Source of the DNA: Flavobacteriales bacterium
GTDB taxonomy: Bacteria > Bacteroidota > Bacteroidia > Flavobacteriales > Weeksellaceae
Length of the DNA stretch: 35,797 nt
Direction of reading: 5' to 3'
Assembly: GCA_900770875.1 (NCBI GenBank)
Contig: CAAGLV010000178.1
Coordinates: forward strand, 1-35,797
The notes below the pieces were generated by a model. It had not been told where the DNA came from. It made no database searches and was given only the letters and a program-made list of their open reading frames with translations. Within the stretch, counting starts at the first letter, position 1. Each line of letters starts with the position of its first letter. Made by a program: the position numbers and the translations under genes. Below, one piece after another: positions 16,491 through 23,466 of this stretch.

Positions 16491-16542
16491 CCAACCTAAA
16501 TTTATAACAACCAACCTAAAACCTAAAGAAAACCAACTTAAA
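16491..16542. repeat. Three short direct repeats between nrdB and nrdA
   Basis: CCAACCTAAA occurs at 16491-16500 and 16511-16520, and CCAACTTAAA at 16533-16542. The spacing is 20 and 22 bases, about two helical turns. They occupy most of the 88-base gap and stop about 30 bases before the nrdA ATG. They might be protein or RNA-binding sites that set the NrdB:NrdA ratio, or a simple slippage product. Confidence 0.6.
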
Positions 16543-16572
16543 TTTTATACTAATTTTTAAAAATCTTCAATT

Positions 16573-18267
16573 ATGGACAATACACCACACATCGACAACT
16601 TTACTTTTTTTGATGGAGAAGCACCAAAATTATGGTGGAAAAATTCTGAATCAGAACAAATTCTTAATCGAGGATATCTTTTAAATGGAGAAACTGTAGA
16701 AGGTGCAATAGATCGTATTACAGCAGCAGCAGCAAAACGATTATTTAAACCAGAATTACAAGAATCTTTTAAAGAAATGATCGAAAGAGGTTGGATGAGT
16801 TTATCGTCTCCGATTTGGGCAAATATGGGAACAGAAAGAGGCTTACCTATTTCTTGTTTTAATGTGCATGTTCCAGATAGTATCGAAGGAATTACCCAAA
16901 AATTAGGAGAAGTAATTATGCAAACTAAAATTGGAGGTGGAACTTCGGGTTATTTTGGCGAATTACGCGAGCGTGGTGCAGCTATTACAGATAACGGAAA
17001 GAGTAGTGGTGCTGTTTCTTTTATGGAGTTATTTAACTCGGCAATGAATGTTGTTAGCCAAGGTTCTACACGTCGTGGAGCATTTGCAGCTTATTTAGAT
17101 ATCGACCATCCAGATATTGAAGAATTCTTAAAAATTAAATCAATCGGTAATCCAATTCAAAATTTATTTTATGGCGTTTGTGTGCCAGATTATTGGATGC
17201 AAGAAATGATTGATGGCGATAGAGATAAACGCGAATTATGGGCGAAAGTATTAGAATCTCGTCAAGAAAAAGGTTTACCATATATCTTCTTTTCGGATAA
17301 TGTCAATAAAAATAAACCGCAAGTTTATAAAGATTTAGGAATGCGTATTAATGCATCAAATCTTTGTTCAGAAATTATGTTGCCATCATCGGCAGACGAA
17401 TCGTTTATTTGCTGTTTATCTTCGATGAATTTAGAATTGTACGACGAATGGAAAAATACAGAAGCGGTTAAATTAGCCATTTTCTTTTTAGACGCCGTTT
17501 TACAAGAATTTATCGAAAAAACAGAAGGTAATTTTTATTTAGCTTCAGCTAATCGATTTGCAAAACGCCACCGTGCATTAGGTTTAGGTGTTTTAGGTTG
17601 GCATTCGTATTTACAAAAAAATATGATTCCGTTCGAAGGAATGGAAGCTAAATTACGCACAACCGAAATTTTTAAATACATCCAAGAAAAAGCCGATCAT
17701 GCAACCGAAGAATTAGCTCGTATTTATGGTGAGCCTGAAGTTTTAAAAGGCTACGGACGTCGTAATACAACAACGTTAGCAATTGCGCCAACAACTTCGT
17801 CTTCGGCAATTTTAGGGCAAACTTCGCCAGGTATCGAACCATTTGCATCAAACTATTACAAAGCAGGTTTATCGAAAGGTAATTTTATGCGTAAAAACAA
17901 ATATTTAACTAAACTTTTGCAAGAGAAAGGATTAGATAACGAAGATGTTTGGCGCGGAATTATGCTTAACGGCGGATCGGTACAACATATGGAACAACTA
18001 ACGCAAGAAGAAAAAGATGTGTTTAAAACATTTAAAGAACTTTCGCAGTTAGAAATTGTTCAGCAAGCAGCGATTCGTCAAAAATTTGTCGATCAATCGC
18101 AATCATTAAACTTAAATATTCCGGCCGATTTACCGGTAAAAGATGTCAATCGTTTAATGATAGAAGCTTGGCAATTAGGTGTAAAAACACTTTATTATCA
18201 ACGTTCGCAATCGGTTTCTAAAGAATTAGTTACAAATTTAGTTTCTTGTTCATCTTGCGAATCGTAA
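16573..18267 (+). CDS. nrdA: Ribonucleoside-diphosphate reductase, alpha subunit (short class I form)
   Basis: This 564-residue catalytic subunit converts NDPs to dNDPs. The thiyl-radical loop NLCSE is at 263-267 (C265). Disulfide partners are C95 (PISCF) and C280/C281 (ICCLSS). The radical-transfer tyrosine pair is LYYQRS near the end. The phosphate-binding loop is APTTSSSAILG. The swinging C-terminal pair is C559-SS-C562. It is some 200 residues shorter than E. coli NrdA because the N-terminal ATP-cone is missing: the protein begins directly before the ten-stranded barrel domain. It should therefore lack dATP feedback inhibition of overall activity through a cone. It is paired with nrdB, which also lacks one. 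A hairpin terminator follows. Confidence 0.94.
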   Translation: MDNTPHIDNFTFFDGEAPKLWWKNSESEQILNRGYLLNGETVEGAIDRITAAAAKRLFKPELQESFKEMIERGWMSLSSPIWANMGTERGLPISCFNVHVPDSIEGITQKLGEVIMQTKIGGGTSGYFGELRERGAAITDNGKSSGAVSFMELFNSAMNVVSQGSTRRGAFAAYLDIDHPDIEEFLKIKSIGNPIQNLFYGVCVPDYWMQEMIDGDRDKRELWAKVLESRQEKGLPYIFFSDNVNKNKPQVYKDLGMRINASNLCSEIMLPSSADESFICCLSSMNLELYDEWKNTEAVKLAIFFLDAVLQEFIEKTEGNFYLASANRFAKRHRALGLGVLGWHSYLQKNMIPFEGMEAKLRTTEIFKYIQEKADHATEELARIYGEPEVLKGYGRRNTTTLAIAPTTSSSAILGQTSPGIEPFASNYYKAGLSKGNFMRKNKYLTKLLQEKGLDNEDVWRGIMLNGGSVQHMEQLTQEEKDVFKTFKELSQLEIVQQAAIRQKFVDQSQSLNLNIPADLPVKDVNRLMIEAWQLGVKTLYYQRSQSVSKELVTNLVSCSSCES

Positions 18268-18340
18268 ATCATCAGAAAGTTATCATTTATAATATAGAAT
18301 AATAAGATATTTTAAATAAATAGATCTTTATTAATGTGTT

Positions 18341-18373
18341 TAAAGCGGTAATTTATTATCGCTTTAATTTTTT
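18341..18373 (+). terminator. Terminator of nrdBA
   Basis: TAAAGCGGTAAT and ATTATCGCTTTA (18341-18366) form a 12-bp stem with one G-U pair and a TT loop. AATTTTTT follows. It lies about 75 bases after the nrdA stop. Confidence 0.8.
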
Positions 18374-18390
18374 ATCATAAATCGTAATAA

Positions 18391-18417
18391 AAAACTCGCA
18401 AATTAAGCGAGTTTTTT
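18391..18417 (+). terminator. Second hairpin terminator immediately upstream of the SMR promoter
   Basis: AAAACTCGC (18391-18399) pairs with GCGAGTTTT (18407-18415) across a 7-base loop, with further T residues to 18417. It is only 15 bases from the next gene's -7 element, insulating the SMR gene from nrdBA read-through. Confidence 0.8.
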
Positions 18418-18432
18418 GTTTCTATAAAATTG

Positions 18433-18440
18433 TAACTTTG
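18433..18440 (+). promoter_or_regulatory. -7 element of the SMR transporter gene
   Basis: TAACTTTG is a perfect TAnnTTTG, 17 bases before the ATG. TTTG at 18415-18418 is a possible -33 element, but with a short 14-base spacer, and it is part of the terminator's T tract. The leader would be only about 13 bases, leaving no room for a guanidine riboswitch. Confidence 0.6.
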
Positions 18441-18457
18441 CAAAAAATAATAACAAA

Positions 18458-18787
18458 ATGAACTGGATTTTATTGGTAATTGCCGGATTATGCGAGGTTG
18501 GATTTACATCGTGTTTAGGAAAAGCGAAAGAAACTTCTGGAGCTGAAATGTATGGTTGGTACGGAGGATTTTTATTTTTCTTAGTTGTAAGTATGGTCTT
18601 ATTAATGAAAGCAACACAATCTTTACCTTTAGGAACAGCCTATGCTGTTTGGACAGGAATTGGGGCTGTTGGAACAGTAATAATGGGAATTTTTATTCTT
18701 AAAGAACCTGCAACGTTTTGGCGTTTGTTCTTTATTTTTACCTTAATAGGATCTATTGTAGGATTAAAAGCAGTTTCTGCACATTAA
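18458..18787 (+). CDS. Small multidrug resistance (SMR) family exporter, Gdx/SugE-like
   Basis: This 109-residue protein has four transmembrane helices. The membrane-embedded proton/substrate-coupling glutamate E13 sits in AGLCEVGF. The second half has the family signature LPLGTAYAVWTGIGAVG and ends in SIVGLKAVSAH. The signature and C-terminus resemble SugE/Gdx guanidinium exporters more than EmrE-type multidrug pumps. However, the loop after helix 1 (KETSGAEMYGWYGG) differs, so I do not assign a symbol. It works as an antiparallel dimer in the inner membrane. Only one SMR gene is present, so it is presumably a homodimer. It has its own promoter and a bidirectional terminator. Confidence 0.88.
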   Translation: MNWILLVIAGLCEVGFTSCLGKAKETSGAEMYGWYGGFLFFLVVSMVLLMKATQSLPLGTAYAVWTGIGAVGTVIMGIFILKEPATFWRLFFIFTLIGSIVGLKAVSAH

Positions 18788-18795
18788 TATAAATT

Positions 18796-18825
18796 AAAAG
18801 CCAAGTTTTTTAACTTGGCTTTTTT
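18796..18825. terminator. Bidirectional terminator between SMR and LLM oxidoreductase genes
   Basis: AAAAGCCAAGTT (18796-18807) and AACTTGGCTTTT (18812-18823) pair perfectly around a TTTT loop. The A tract on the left and T tract on the right serve both convergent genes. Confidence 0.92.
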
Positions 18826-18834
18826 AATACTTAG

Positions 18835-19863
18835 TTATATTGATTTTTTAACTTCTGGAGCAATTTTAGTTCCAAATAATTCGATAGATTTCATCATAGC
18901 TAAATGATCTGGAGCACCAACATCCATGTGAGCCGAAAATCGAGTTAATCCAAATAATTTGTTGTAATGGATTAATTTATCAATTGCTAACTGAGGATCT
19001 CCAACAATTAAATGCCCATTTTTACTACGTCCAAAATCAAATTGATGACGTGTATATGGAGGCCAATTTCTTGATTTTCCGATTCTATCCATTTGTGCAG
19101 CATAAATTGGATAATACTCATTGGCAATTTGCTCGGTATCTTCTCCAAAAAACGAATGCATATGTACACCAATTTGCATTTTAGTTTGATCGTGTCCATT
19201 ATCTAAATATGCTTGTTGATAAACTTCGAACAATGGCAGAAAATTTTCGGGATTTCCTCCAATAATGGCAAACATAATTGGTAAACCTAATTTACCTGCT
19301 CTAATTACAGAAGAAGTTGTACCGCCAACTGCAACCCAAATAGGAAGTTTATCTTGTACCGGACGAGGATAAATGGTTTGATTTTGAATAGATGGTCGAA
19401 AATCTCCTCTCCAATTTACTATTTCGTTGTTATTTAGGGTTAAAAGCAATTTTAGTTTTTCATCAAATAAAGCTTCGTAATCTTTTAAATCATAACCATA
19501 AACTGGGAACGATTCGATAAACGAACCTCGTCCAGCCATAATTTCGGCACGTCCGTTCGAGATATTATCTACCGTAGAAAAATCTTGATATAATTTAACG
19601 GGATCGGCCGAACTGATAACAGAAACGGCGCTGCCTAATTTGATGTTTTTTGTTACGGTTGCTGCTGCAGCCAAAATAATTTCTGGAGAAGAAACGGCAT
19701 AATCTGGTCGGTGATGTTCTCCGATTCCGAAGAAATCTAAACCAACTTCGTCCATTAATTTTACTTCTTCAATAATTTCGGCAAGTCGTTGTTGTGGTGT
19801 TTGTATATAACCTGTTTTTTCGTTGATGCGAACATCGCCAAACATTCCGATTCCTAATTCCAT
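18835..19863 (-). CDS. LLM class flavin-dependent oxidoreductase (luciferase-like)
   Basis: I choose the ATG at 19863 (protein MELGIGMFGDV, 342 residues), because the upstream in-frame ATG at 19884 falls within the -7 promoter element at 19882-19889. The fold is a bacterial-luciferase TIM barrel. GEHHRPDYAVSSPEIILAAAA and IKLGSAVSVISSADPVKLYQ are typical FMN-site strands. NGRAEIMAGRGSF and PIWVAVGGT follow. It probably uses FMN supplied by a reductase. The substrate cannot be told from sequence; members include monooxygenases and F420-independent enzymes. It is monocistronic. Confidence 0.88.
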   Translation of the reverse strand: MELGIGMFGDVRINEKTGYIQTPQQRLAEIIEEVKLMDEVGLDFFGIGEHHRPDYAVSSPEIILAAAATVTKNIKLGSAVSVISSADPVKLYQDFSTVDNISNGRAEIMAGRGSFIESFPVYGYDLKDYEALFDEKLKLLLTLNNNEIVNWRGDFRPSIQNQTIYPRPVQDKLPIWVAVGGTTSSVIRAGKLGLPIMFAIIGGNPENFLPLFEVYQQAYLDNGHDQTKMQIGVHMHSFFGEDTEQIANEYYPIYAAQMDRIGKSRNWPPYTRHQFDFGRSKNGHLIVGDPQLAIDKLIHYNKLFGLTRFSAHMDVGAPDHLAMMKSIELFGTKIAPEVKKSI

Positions 19864-19881
19864 AACTTTTATTTTGTAGTA

Positions 19882-19889
19882 CAAATTTA
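19882..19889 (-). promoter_or_regulatory. -7 element deciding the LLM oxidoreductase start
   Basis: The reverse strand reads TAAATTTG, a perfect TAnnTTTG, placing the transcript start around 19876. The ATG at 19884 would be inside the promoter, so translation most likely begins at 19863. No obvious -33 TTG lies at the normal distance. Confidence 0.65.
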
Positions 19890-19945
19890 CATTTTAAGTT
19901 ACGTAAATTAATTGATGTATGGTATTGATTTGTAGTGAGAATCGG

Positions 19946-19979
19946 GATAAAAAAAATCCCGAACTAAGGTTCGAGATTT
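19946..19979 (-). terminator. Terminator of miaE
   Basis: An 11-bp stem forms between 19954-19964 and 19969-19979 with a single C-A mismatch and a 4-base loop. On the reverse strand a run of eight T follows (positions 19949-19956 are all A on the forward strand). A competing hairpin TCGGGAT/ATCCCGA (19942-19948 with 19956-19962) spans the same U tract. Confidence 0.8.
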
Positions 19980-19988
19980 AATTTATTT

Positions 19989-20570
19989 TTATCCGTGAAT
20001 TGCTTCTTTATTTCCGTAAGATTGTATTAATTGGCCTTCAAAATCTAACCATTCTTTCCAACGTTTGTCTACATCAACATCGGTAGATAATTTACGTGCA
20101 AAATTTAAGAAAGTGGTGTAGTGGTTGGCTTCAGAAACCATTAAATCGTAGTAAAATTTAGCTAATTCTTCGTCTTTAATGTTTTGAGATAAAGTTCTGA
20201 ATCGTTCGCAACTACGGGCTTCAATCATTGCAGCGAATAATAAACGATCGATAAATGCCATGTTACGAGAACCATCTTTACGACAAAATTTCATTAATTG
20301 TCCTACATAATCATCTTTACGTTCGCGTCCTAAAGTATATCCACGTTTTTTAATGATTTCGATTACCATTTGGAAGTGTTGCATTTCTTCTATTGCAATG
20401 GCAGTCATTTCGTGTACTAATTCTTCGTGTTCCGAATTGTATGTAATAATAGTAATTGCATTTGTAGCAGCTTTTTGCTCGCACCAAGCATGGTCTGTTA
20501 AAATTTCTTCTATATTTCTTTCTGCAATATCGGCCCAACGCGGATCCGTTAATAATTTTAGTCCTAACAT
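19989..20570 (-). CDS. miaE: tRNA-(ms2io6A)-hydroxylase
   Basis: This 193-residue cytoplasmic diiron oxygenase of the ferritin-like fold hydroxylates the isopentenyl group of ms2i6A37 in tRNAs reading UNN codons. The iron-ligand pattern is visible as EEMQHFQMV in one helix, MIEARSCERF in another, and SEANHYTTFL in the last. Upstream E residues come from WCEQKAATNA. Length is normal for the family. miaA and miaB, which make the substrate, are not in the window. It is flanked by its own promoter (20593-20600) and terminator, so it is transcribed alone. Confidence 0.93.
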   Translation of the reverse strand: MLGLKLLTDPRWADIAERNIEEILTDHAWCEQKAATNAITIITYNSEHEELVHEMTAIAIEEMQHFQMVIEIIKKRGYTLGRERKDDYVGQLMKFCRKDGSRNMAFIDRLLFAAMIEARSCERFRTLSQNIKDEELAKFYYDLMVSEANHYTTFLNFARKLSTDVDVDKRWKEWLDFEGQLIQSYGNKEAIHG

Positions 20571-20592
20571 CAGTTTTAAGCTTTATTGGTTA

Positions 20593-20600
20593 CAAAAATA
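20593..20600 (-). promoter_or_regulatory. -7 element of miaE
   Basis: The reverse strand reads TATTTTTG, a perfect TAnnTTTG, 22 bases before the miaE ATG. Confidence 0.6.
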
Positions 20601-20654
20601 AAATTTTAAAAGCACAATAACGAATGGCTTAGCTTAATCTTTACCTAATAAAAA

Positions 20655-21506
20655 TTAATTGGTTGTTAAGGTGTAAATAAATTGTGTGGTTTTACCGTCT
20701 TGTTTAACTTCTACAATGCGTTGAATTGTGTTAATTAATCCGTTTGATGTAAAAGATTGATTGCCCCACGATTTTAATTTATATTCGGCATCAGTTTGTC
20801 TGCTTCGGTACGAATCGATTGTTTTATGATTCATCATTTTTGCCGAATTATCTTCCATATCGGTGTTGTATTTTTGTACGAAAAAGAAGGTTGGTTTTTC
20901 GTCTGTTTCTGTGTACGAAATCTCGTCTTCGGCAGCCGAAAATGTATCTTTCATTGGATTATAAAACAAATTCATCATTTTTTCTTTTTCGTTCATTTTA
21001 AATTCTTGTCCAAAAAATAAATGAAACATTTGTATAAAATAAAGCGATGATTTGGCTGCTAAATCGTTAAAATTGGTTTCGTTATCTTGATATAATTTTT
21101 GATATGCTTCGATATAATCCTGTATAACTTCGTCGTAATTACTCACTTCTCCCATAACAAAATTTTCGTCGGTACGATATTTTACATGGATGGTATTAGT
21201 TGGAAAATTGTACGAAGAGTTGTTTTCGTTTGCTTTAAAAAACAACATAGGTTGACTTTCCCATTCGAATAAATTAAATCCGTCGCCTTCGCTATAAAGT
21301 GTAACTTTTACAGGTGTTTTAAAATCTACTTCGTTTATTTGTTTATCGCCTTCTATATTAACTTTTGTTAAATTAAGTTGATATAAATAGGACTGATTGG
21401 GCGTAAATTTTGGTTGAATGGTAATGTCGTTTCCAGATTTATTTAGTTGCGCAAATGTTGCAGATGCAAATAATGCAAAAGCGAATAAAGTAGATATTTT
21501 TTTCAT
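20655..21506 (-). CDS. Secreted protein of unknown function
   Basis: This 283-residue protein has a clear signal peptide (about 1-19, MKKISTLFAFALFASATFAQ). I do not recognise a family. The N-terminal part (25-110) is beta-rich, with FTPNQSYLYQLNLTKVNIEGD and a TLYSEGDGFNLFEWESQP segment. The middle (115-175) is helical and aromatic-rich (YIEAYQKLYQD, SLYFIQMFHLFFGQEF). The C-terminus returns to strands (QRIVEVKQDGKTTQFIYTL). There are no cysteines, no lipobox and no sorting tail, so it is predicted soluble in the periplasm or loosely outer-membrane associated. It stands alone, with about 85 bases to miaE and 117 bases to the next gene, and no confident terminator. Confidence 0.8.
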   Translation of the reverse strand: MKKISTLFAFALFASATFAQLNKSGNDITIQPKFTPNQSYLYQLNLTKVNIEGDKQINEVDFKTPVKVTLYSEGDGFNLFEWESQPMLFFKANENNSSYNFPTNTIHVKYRTDENFVMGEVSNYDEVIQDYIEAYQKLYQDNETNFNDLAAKSSLYFIQMFHLFFGQEFKMNEKEKMMNLFYNPMKDTFSAAEDEISYTETDEKPTFFFVQKYNTDMEDNSAKMMNHKTIDSYRSRQTDAEYKLKSWGNQSFTSNGLINTIQRIVEVKQDGKTTQFIYTLTTN

Positions 21507-21623
21507 GTGTTAATTTTCAGTTTAAATATAATCCAAATCTTAAAACTTTTAAATAGTTAGATTTACGAAATTTGATTAGGATTGTAGTATTTTGTTAATC
21601 GAATGAAAAAAATATCTAAAAGG

Positions 21624-22025
21624 TTATACGATTTTTTTATCGACCATTTCTAACATCACATCAGATGCGTGTTTAAAAGTTGGTAATTGTTCGGTTAAAC
21701 TTCCGGCTCCTTTTTTGTTTACTTTAAAAATTAAATCCATTTCGGTTGTAAATAATAAGGCATTTGTAAATGGATTTTTAATGTACGAGCTTAAAATTAA
21801 GAAAGTTTGCTCGATGCTATGAAAGCGTTCTACTTCTTCTGTTTTATAGCGAAAAGTAAATGCGAAATCGTACGAATTATCTTCTAAAAGACGTAAACGA
21901 ACAAAAATATTTTTTAAATCGGTATCACCAATTGTTTTGGCCATAGTAAGTTTTGCAAAAGTACCTTTTTGTATGCTCGATTTTACTTGTTTGTAGAATT
22001 CTTCGAATTGGGTTTGATAAGACAT
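21624..22025 (-). CDS. Conserved cytoplasmic protein of unknown function
   Basis: This 133-residue protein has no signal peptide or membrane segment. It begins MSYQTQFEEFYKQVKSSIQ, followed by FAKLTMAKTIGDTDLKNIFVRL, a beta stretch, and NALLFTTEMDLIFKVNKKGAGSL. From memory, this KLT...LKNIFVR...LFTT...NKKG pattern resembles the N-terminal domain of some larger Bacteroidota SAM-dependent methyltransferases, in which a Rossmann domain follows. Here the frame stops before any such domain, and I saw no continuation in other frames. It may be a stand-alone version or a relic of a truncated gene. It has its own -7 element (22051-22058), which argues for a working gene. Confidence 0.7.
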   Translation of the reverse strand: MSYQTQFEEFYKQVKSSIQKGTFAKLTMAKTIGDTDLKNIFVRLRLLEDNSYDFAFTFRYKTEEVERFHSIEQTFLILSSYIKNPFTNALLFTTEMDLIFKVNKKGAGSLTEQLPTFKHASDVMLEMVDKKIV

Positions 22026-22050
22026 TTATTGTATAATAAGTATTAGTTTG

Positions 22051-22058
22051 CAAATTTA
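22051..22058 (-). promoter_or_regulatory. -7 element of the 133-residue protein gene
   Basis: The reverse strand reads TAAATTTG, a perfect TAnnTTTG, about 25 bases before the ATG at 22025. It diverges from the glycosyltransferase promoter only some 60 bases away. Confidence 0.6.
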
Positions 22059-22120
22059 CATTAAATAGACGAGAAGCAATCTTAGCTTATTAATATTCTG
22101 AAATAAAGCAACAGAAAGCT

Positions 22121-22128
22121 TAATTTTG
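22121..22128 (+). promoter_or_regulatory. -7 element adjacent to the glycosyltransferase start
   Basis: TAATTTTG is a perfect TAnnTTTG ending 4 bases before the ATG at 22133, so the predicted transcript begins at the start codon. Either the mRNA is leaderless or the match is chance in AT-rich DNA. Confidence 0.45.
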
Positions 22129-22132
22129 TAGC

Positions 22133-23362
22133 ATGAAGAAAATCTTAATTATTGGTTTAGTTTGGCCAGAGCCAACTTCGTCGGCAGCAGGAATACGTAT
22201 GTTACAGTTGATAGATTTATTTATAGAACGTGGATACCAAGTTACTTTTGCCTGCGCAGCATCTAAATCCGAATTTAGTTTTCCGTTACAAACAAAAGGT
22301 GTAAACGAGGTTGCTATTAAATTAAACGATGCAAGTTTTAATGCTTTTATACAATCGCTTAATCCTGATATTGTAATGTTTGATCGTTACATGATCGAAG
22401 AACAATATGGTTGGCGTGTAACACAAGAATGTCCTAATGCAGTTAAAATTTTAGATACCGAAGATTTGCATTTTTTACGATACGCGCGCCAAGAAGCAGC
22501 TAAAAAAGGAGTAGAATTTACGCATCAATTATTATTTTCTGATTACGCTAAACGCGAAATTGCGTCGATATTAAGATGTGATATTACACTTTTAATTTCA
22601 TTAGAAGAAAAGGATTTATTGATTCAATATTTTAATATCAATCCATCTTTACTTTACTATTTACCATTTTTAGAAAACGAAATTGATGCTGATAAAATAG
22701 AGAATTGGAAATCTTTTGAGGATCGCGAACATTTTATGTTTATAGGTAATTTTATTCACGAGCCAAATTGGAATTGTGTACAAGTTTTAAAAACACGAAT
22801 TTGGCCACTTTTAAGAAAAGAATTACCTAAAGCCGAAATGCATATTTACGGAGCTTATGCTTCGCAAAAGGTATTGCAATTAAATAATCCTAAAGAACGC
22901 TTTTTTATTAAAGGTCGTGCAAATAATGCACAACATACAATGGAAAATTATCGTTTACTATTAGCGCCAATTCAGTTTGGTGCTGGTGTTAAAGGTAAAT
23001 TTGTTGATGCAATGCAATCGGGCACGCCCAATGTAACAACAGATTGTGGTGCCGAAGCAATGCAATCGGGGTTATCGTGGAATGGATTTATTGCCGACTC
23101 GGACGAAGATTTTGTCGCTAAAGCAATTACATTGTATAAGAATAAGCCTATTTGGGATTTTGCTCAGAAAAATGGAATCGAATTGCTGAATACCAATTAT
23201 AGTAAAACAAGATTTAAGAATGATTTTTTTGCTTATTTTGATGCAATATCTTCTTACATCGATTTACATCGTCAACAAAACTTTTTAGGACAAATATTAC
23301 AACACCATACCAATCAAAGTACAAAATATATGTCGCTTTGGATTGAAGAGAAAAATAAGTAA
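22133..23362 (+). CDS. Glycosyltransferase, GT-B fold (group 1 type)
   Basis: This 409-residue cytoplasmic or membrane-associated enzyme has a GT-B layout. The N-terminal Rossmann half starts KKILIIGLVWPEPTSSAAGIRML, the acceptor-side loop of GT4-like enzymes. The C-terminal donor half has FMFIGNFIHEPNWN, then LRKELPKAEMHIYG, FFIKGRA, and a nucleotide-sugar loop near LLAPIQFGAGVKGKFVDAMQSGTPNV (here in the order PIQFGAGVKGK, then AMQSGTP). It should transfer a sugar from a nucleotide-activated donor to an unknown acceptor. It stands alone and not within a polysaccharide cluster, so a role in protein or lipid glycosylation is possible. C-terminal residues 380-409 are a charged tail. Confidence 0.88.
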   Translation: MKKILIIGLVWPEPTSSAAGIRMLQLIDLFIERGYQVTFACAASKSEFSFPLQTKGVNEVAIKLNDASFNAFIQSLNPDIVMFDRYMIEEQYGWRVTQECPNAVKILDTEDLHFLRYARQEAAKKGVEFTHQLLFSDYAKREIASILRCDITLLISLEEKDLLIQYFNINPSLLYYLPFLENEIDADKIENWKSFEDREHFMFIGNFIHEPNWNCVQVLKTRIWPLLRKELPKAEMHIYGAYASQKVLQLNNPKERFFIKGRANNAQHTMENYRLLLAPIQFGAGVKGKFVDAMQSGTPNVTTDCGAEAMQSGLSWNGFIADSDEDFVAKAITLYKNKPIWDFAQKNGIELLNTNYSKTRFKNDFFAYFDAISSYIDLHRQQNFLGQILQHHTNQSTKYMSLWIEEKNK

Positions 23363-23400
23363 GGATTTAAGGTGTAAATTTTAATAAAATGCATTGTAAC

Positions 23401-23446
23401 TTAAGTACTTAAAATACGTTTAGTTATGTTTTAGATTTATAAATCT
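23401..23446. promoter_or_regulatory. Two perfect palindromes upstream of the secreted three-gene cassette
   Basis: TTAAGTACTTAA (23401-23412) and AGATTTATAAATCT (23433-23446) are perfect palindromes. Their centres are 33 bases apart, about three helical turns. A weak -7 candidate, TATGTTTT (23425-23432), lies between them and 35 bases from the ATG. The arrangement suits a repressor or activator site pair, though short AT-rich palindromes also arise by chance. Confidence 0.4.
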
Positions 23447-23466
23447 CTTAAACCAAGATACTAAAC

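Noticed and set aside
16485..16572. CRISPR-like array between nrdB and nrdA
   Set aside because: Repeats are only 10 bases with 10-12-base gaps, far too short for CRISPR repeats and spacers.
18418..18457. Guanidine riboswitch before the Gdx-like SMR gene
   Set aside because: The predicted leader after the -7 element is only about 13 bases, too short for any known guanidine riboswitch.
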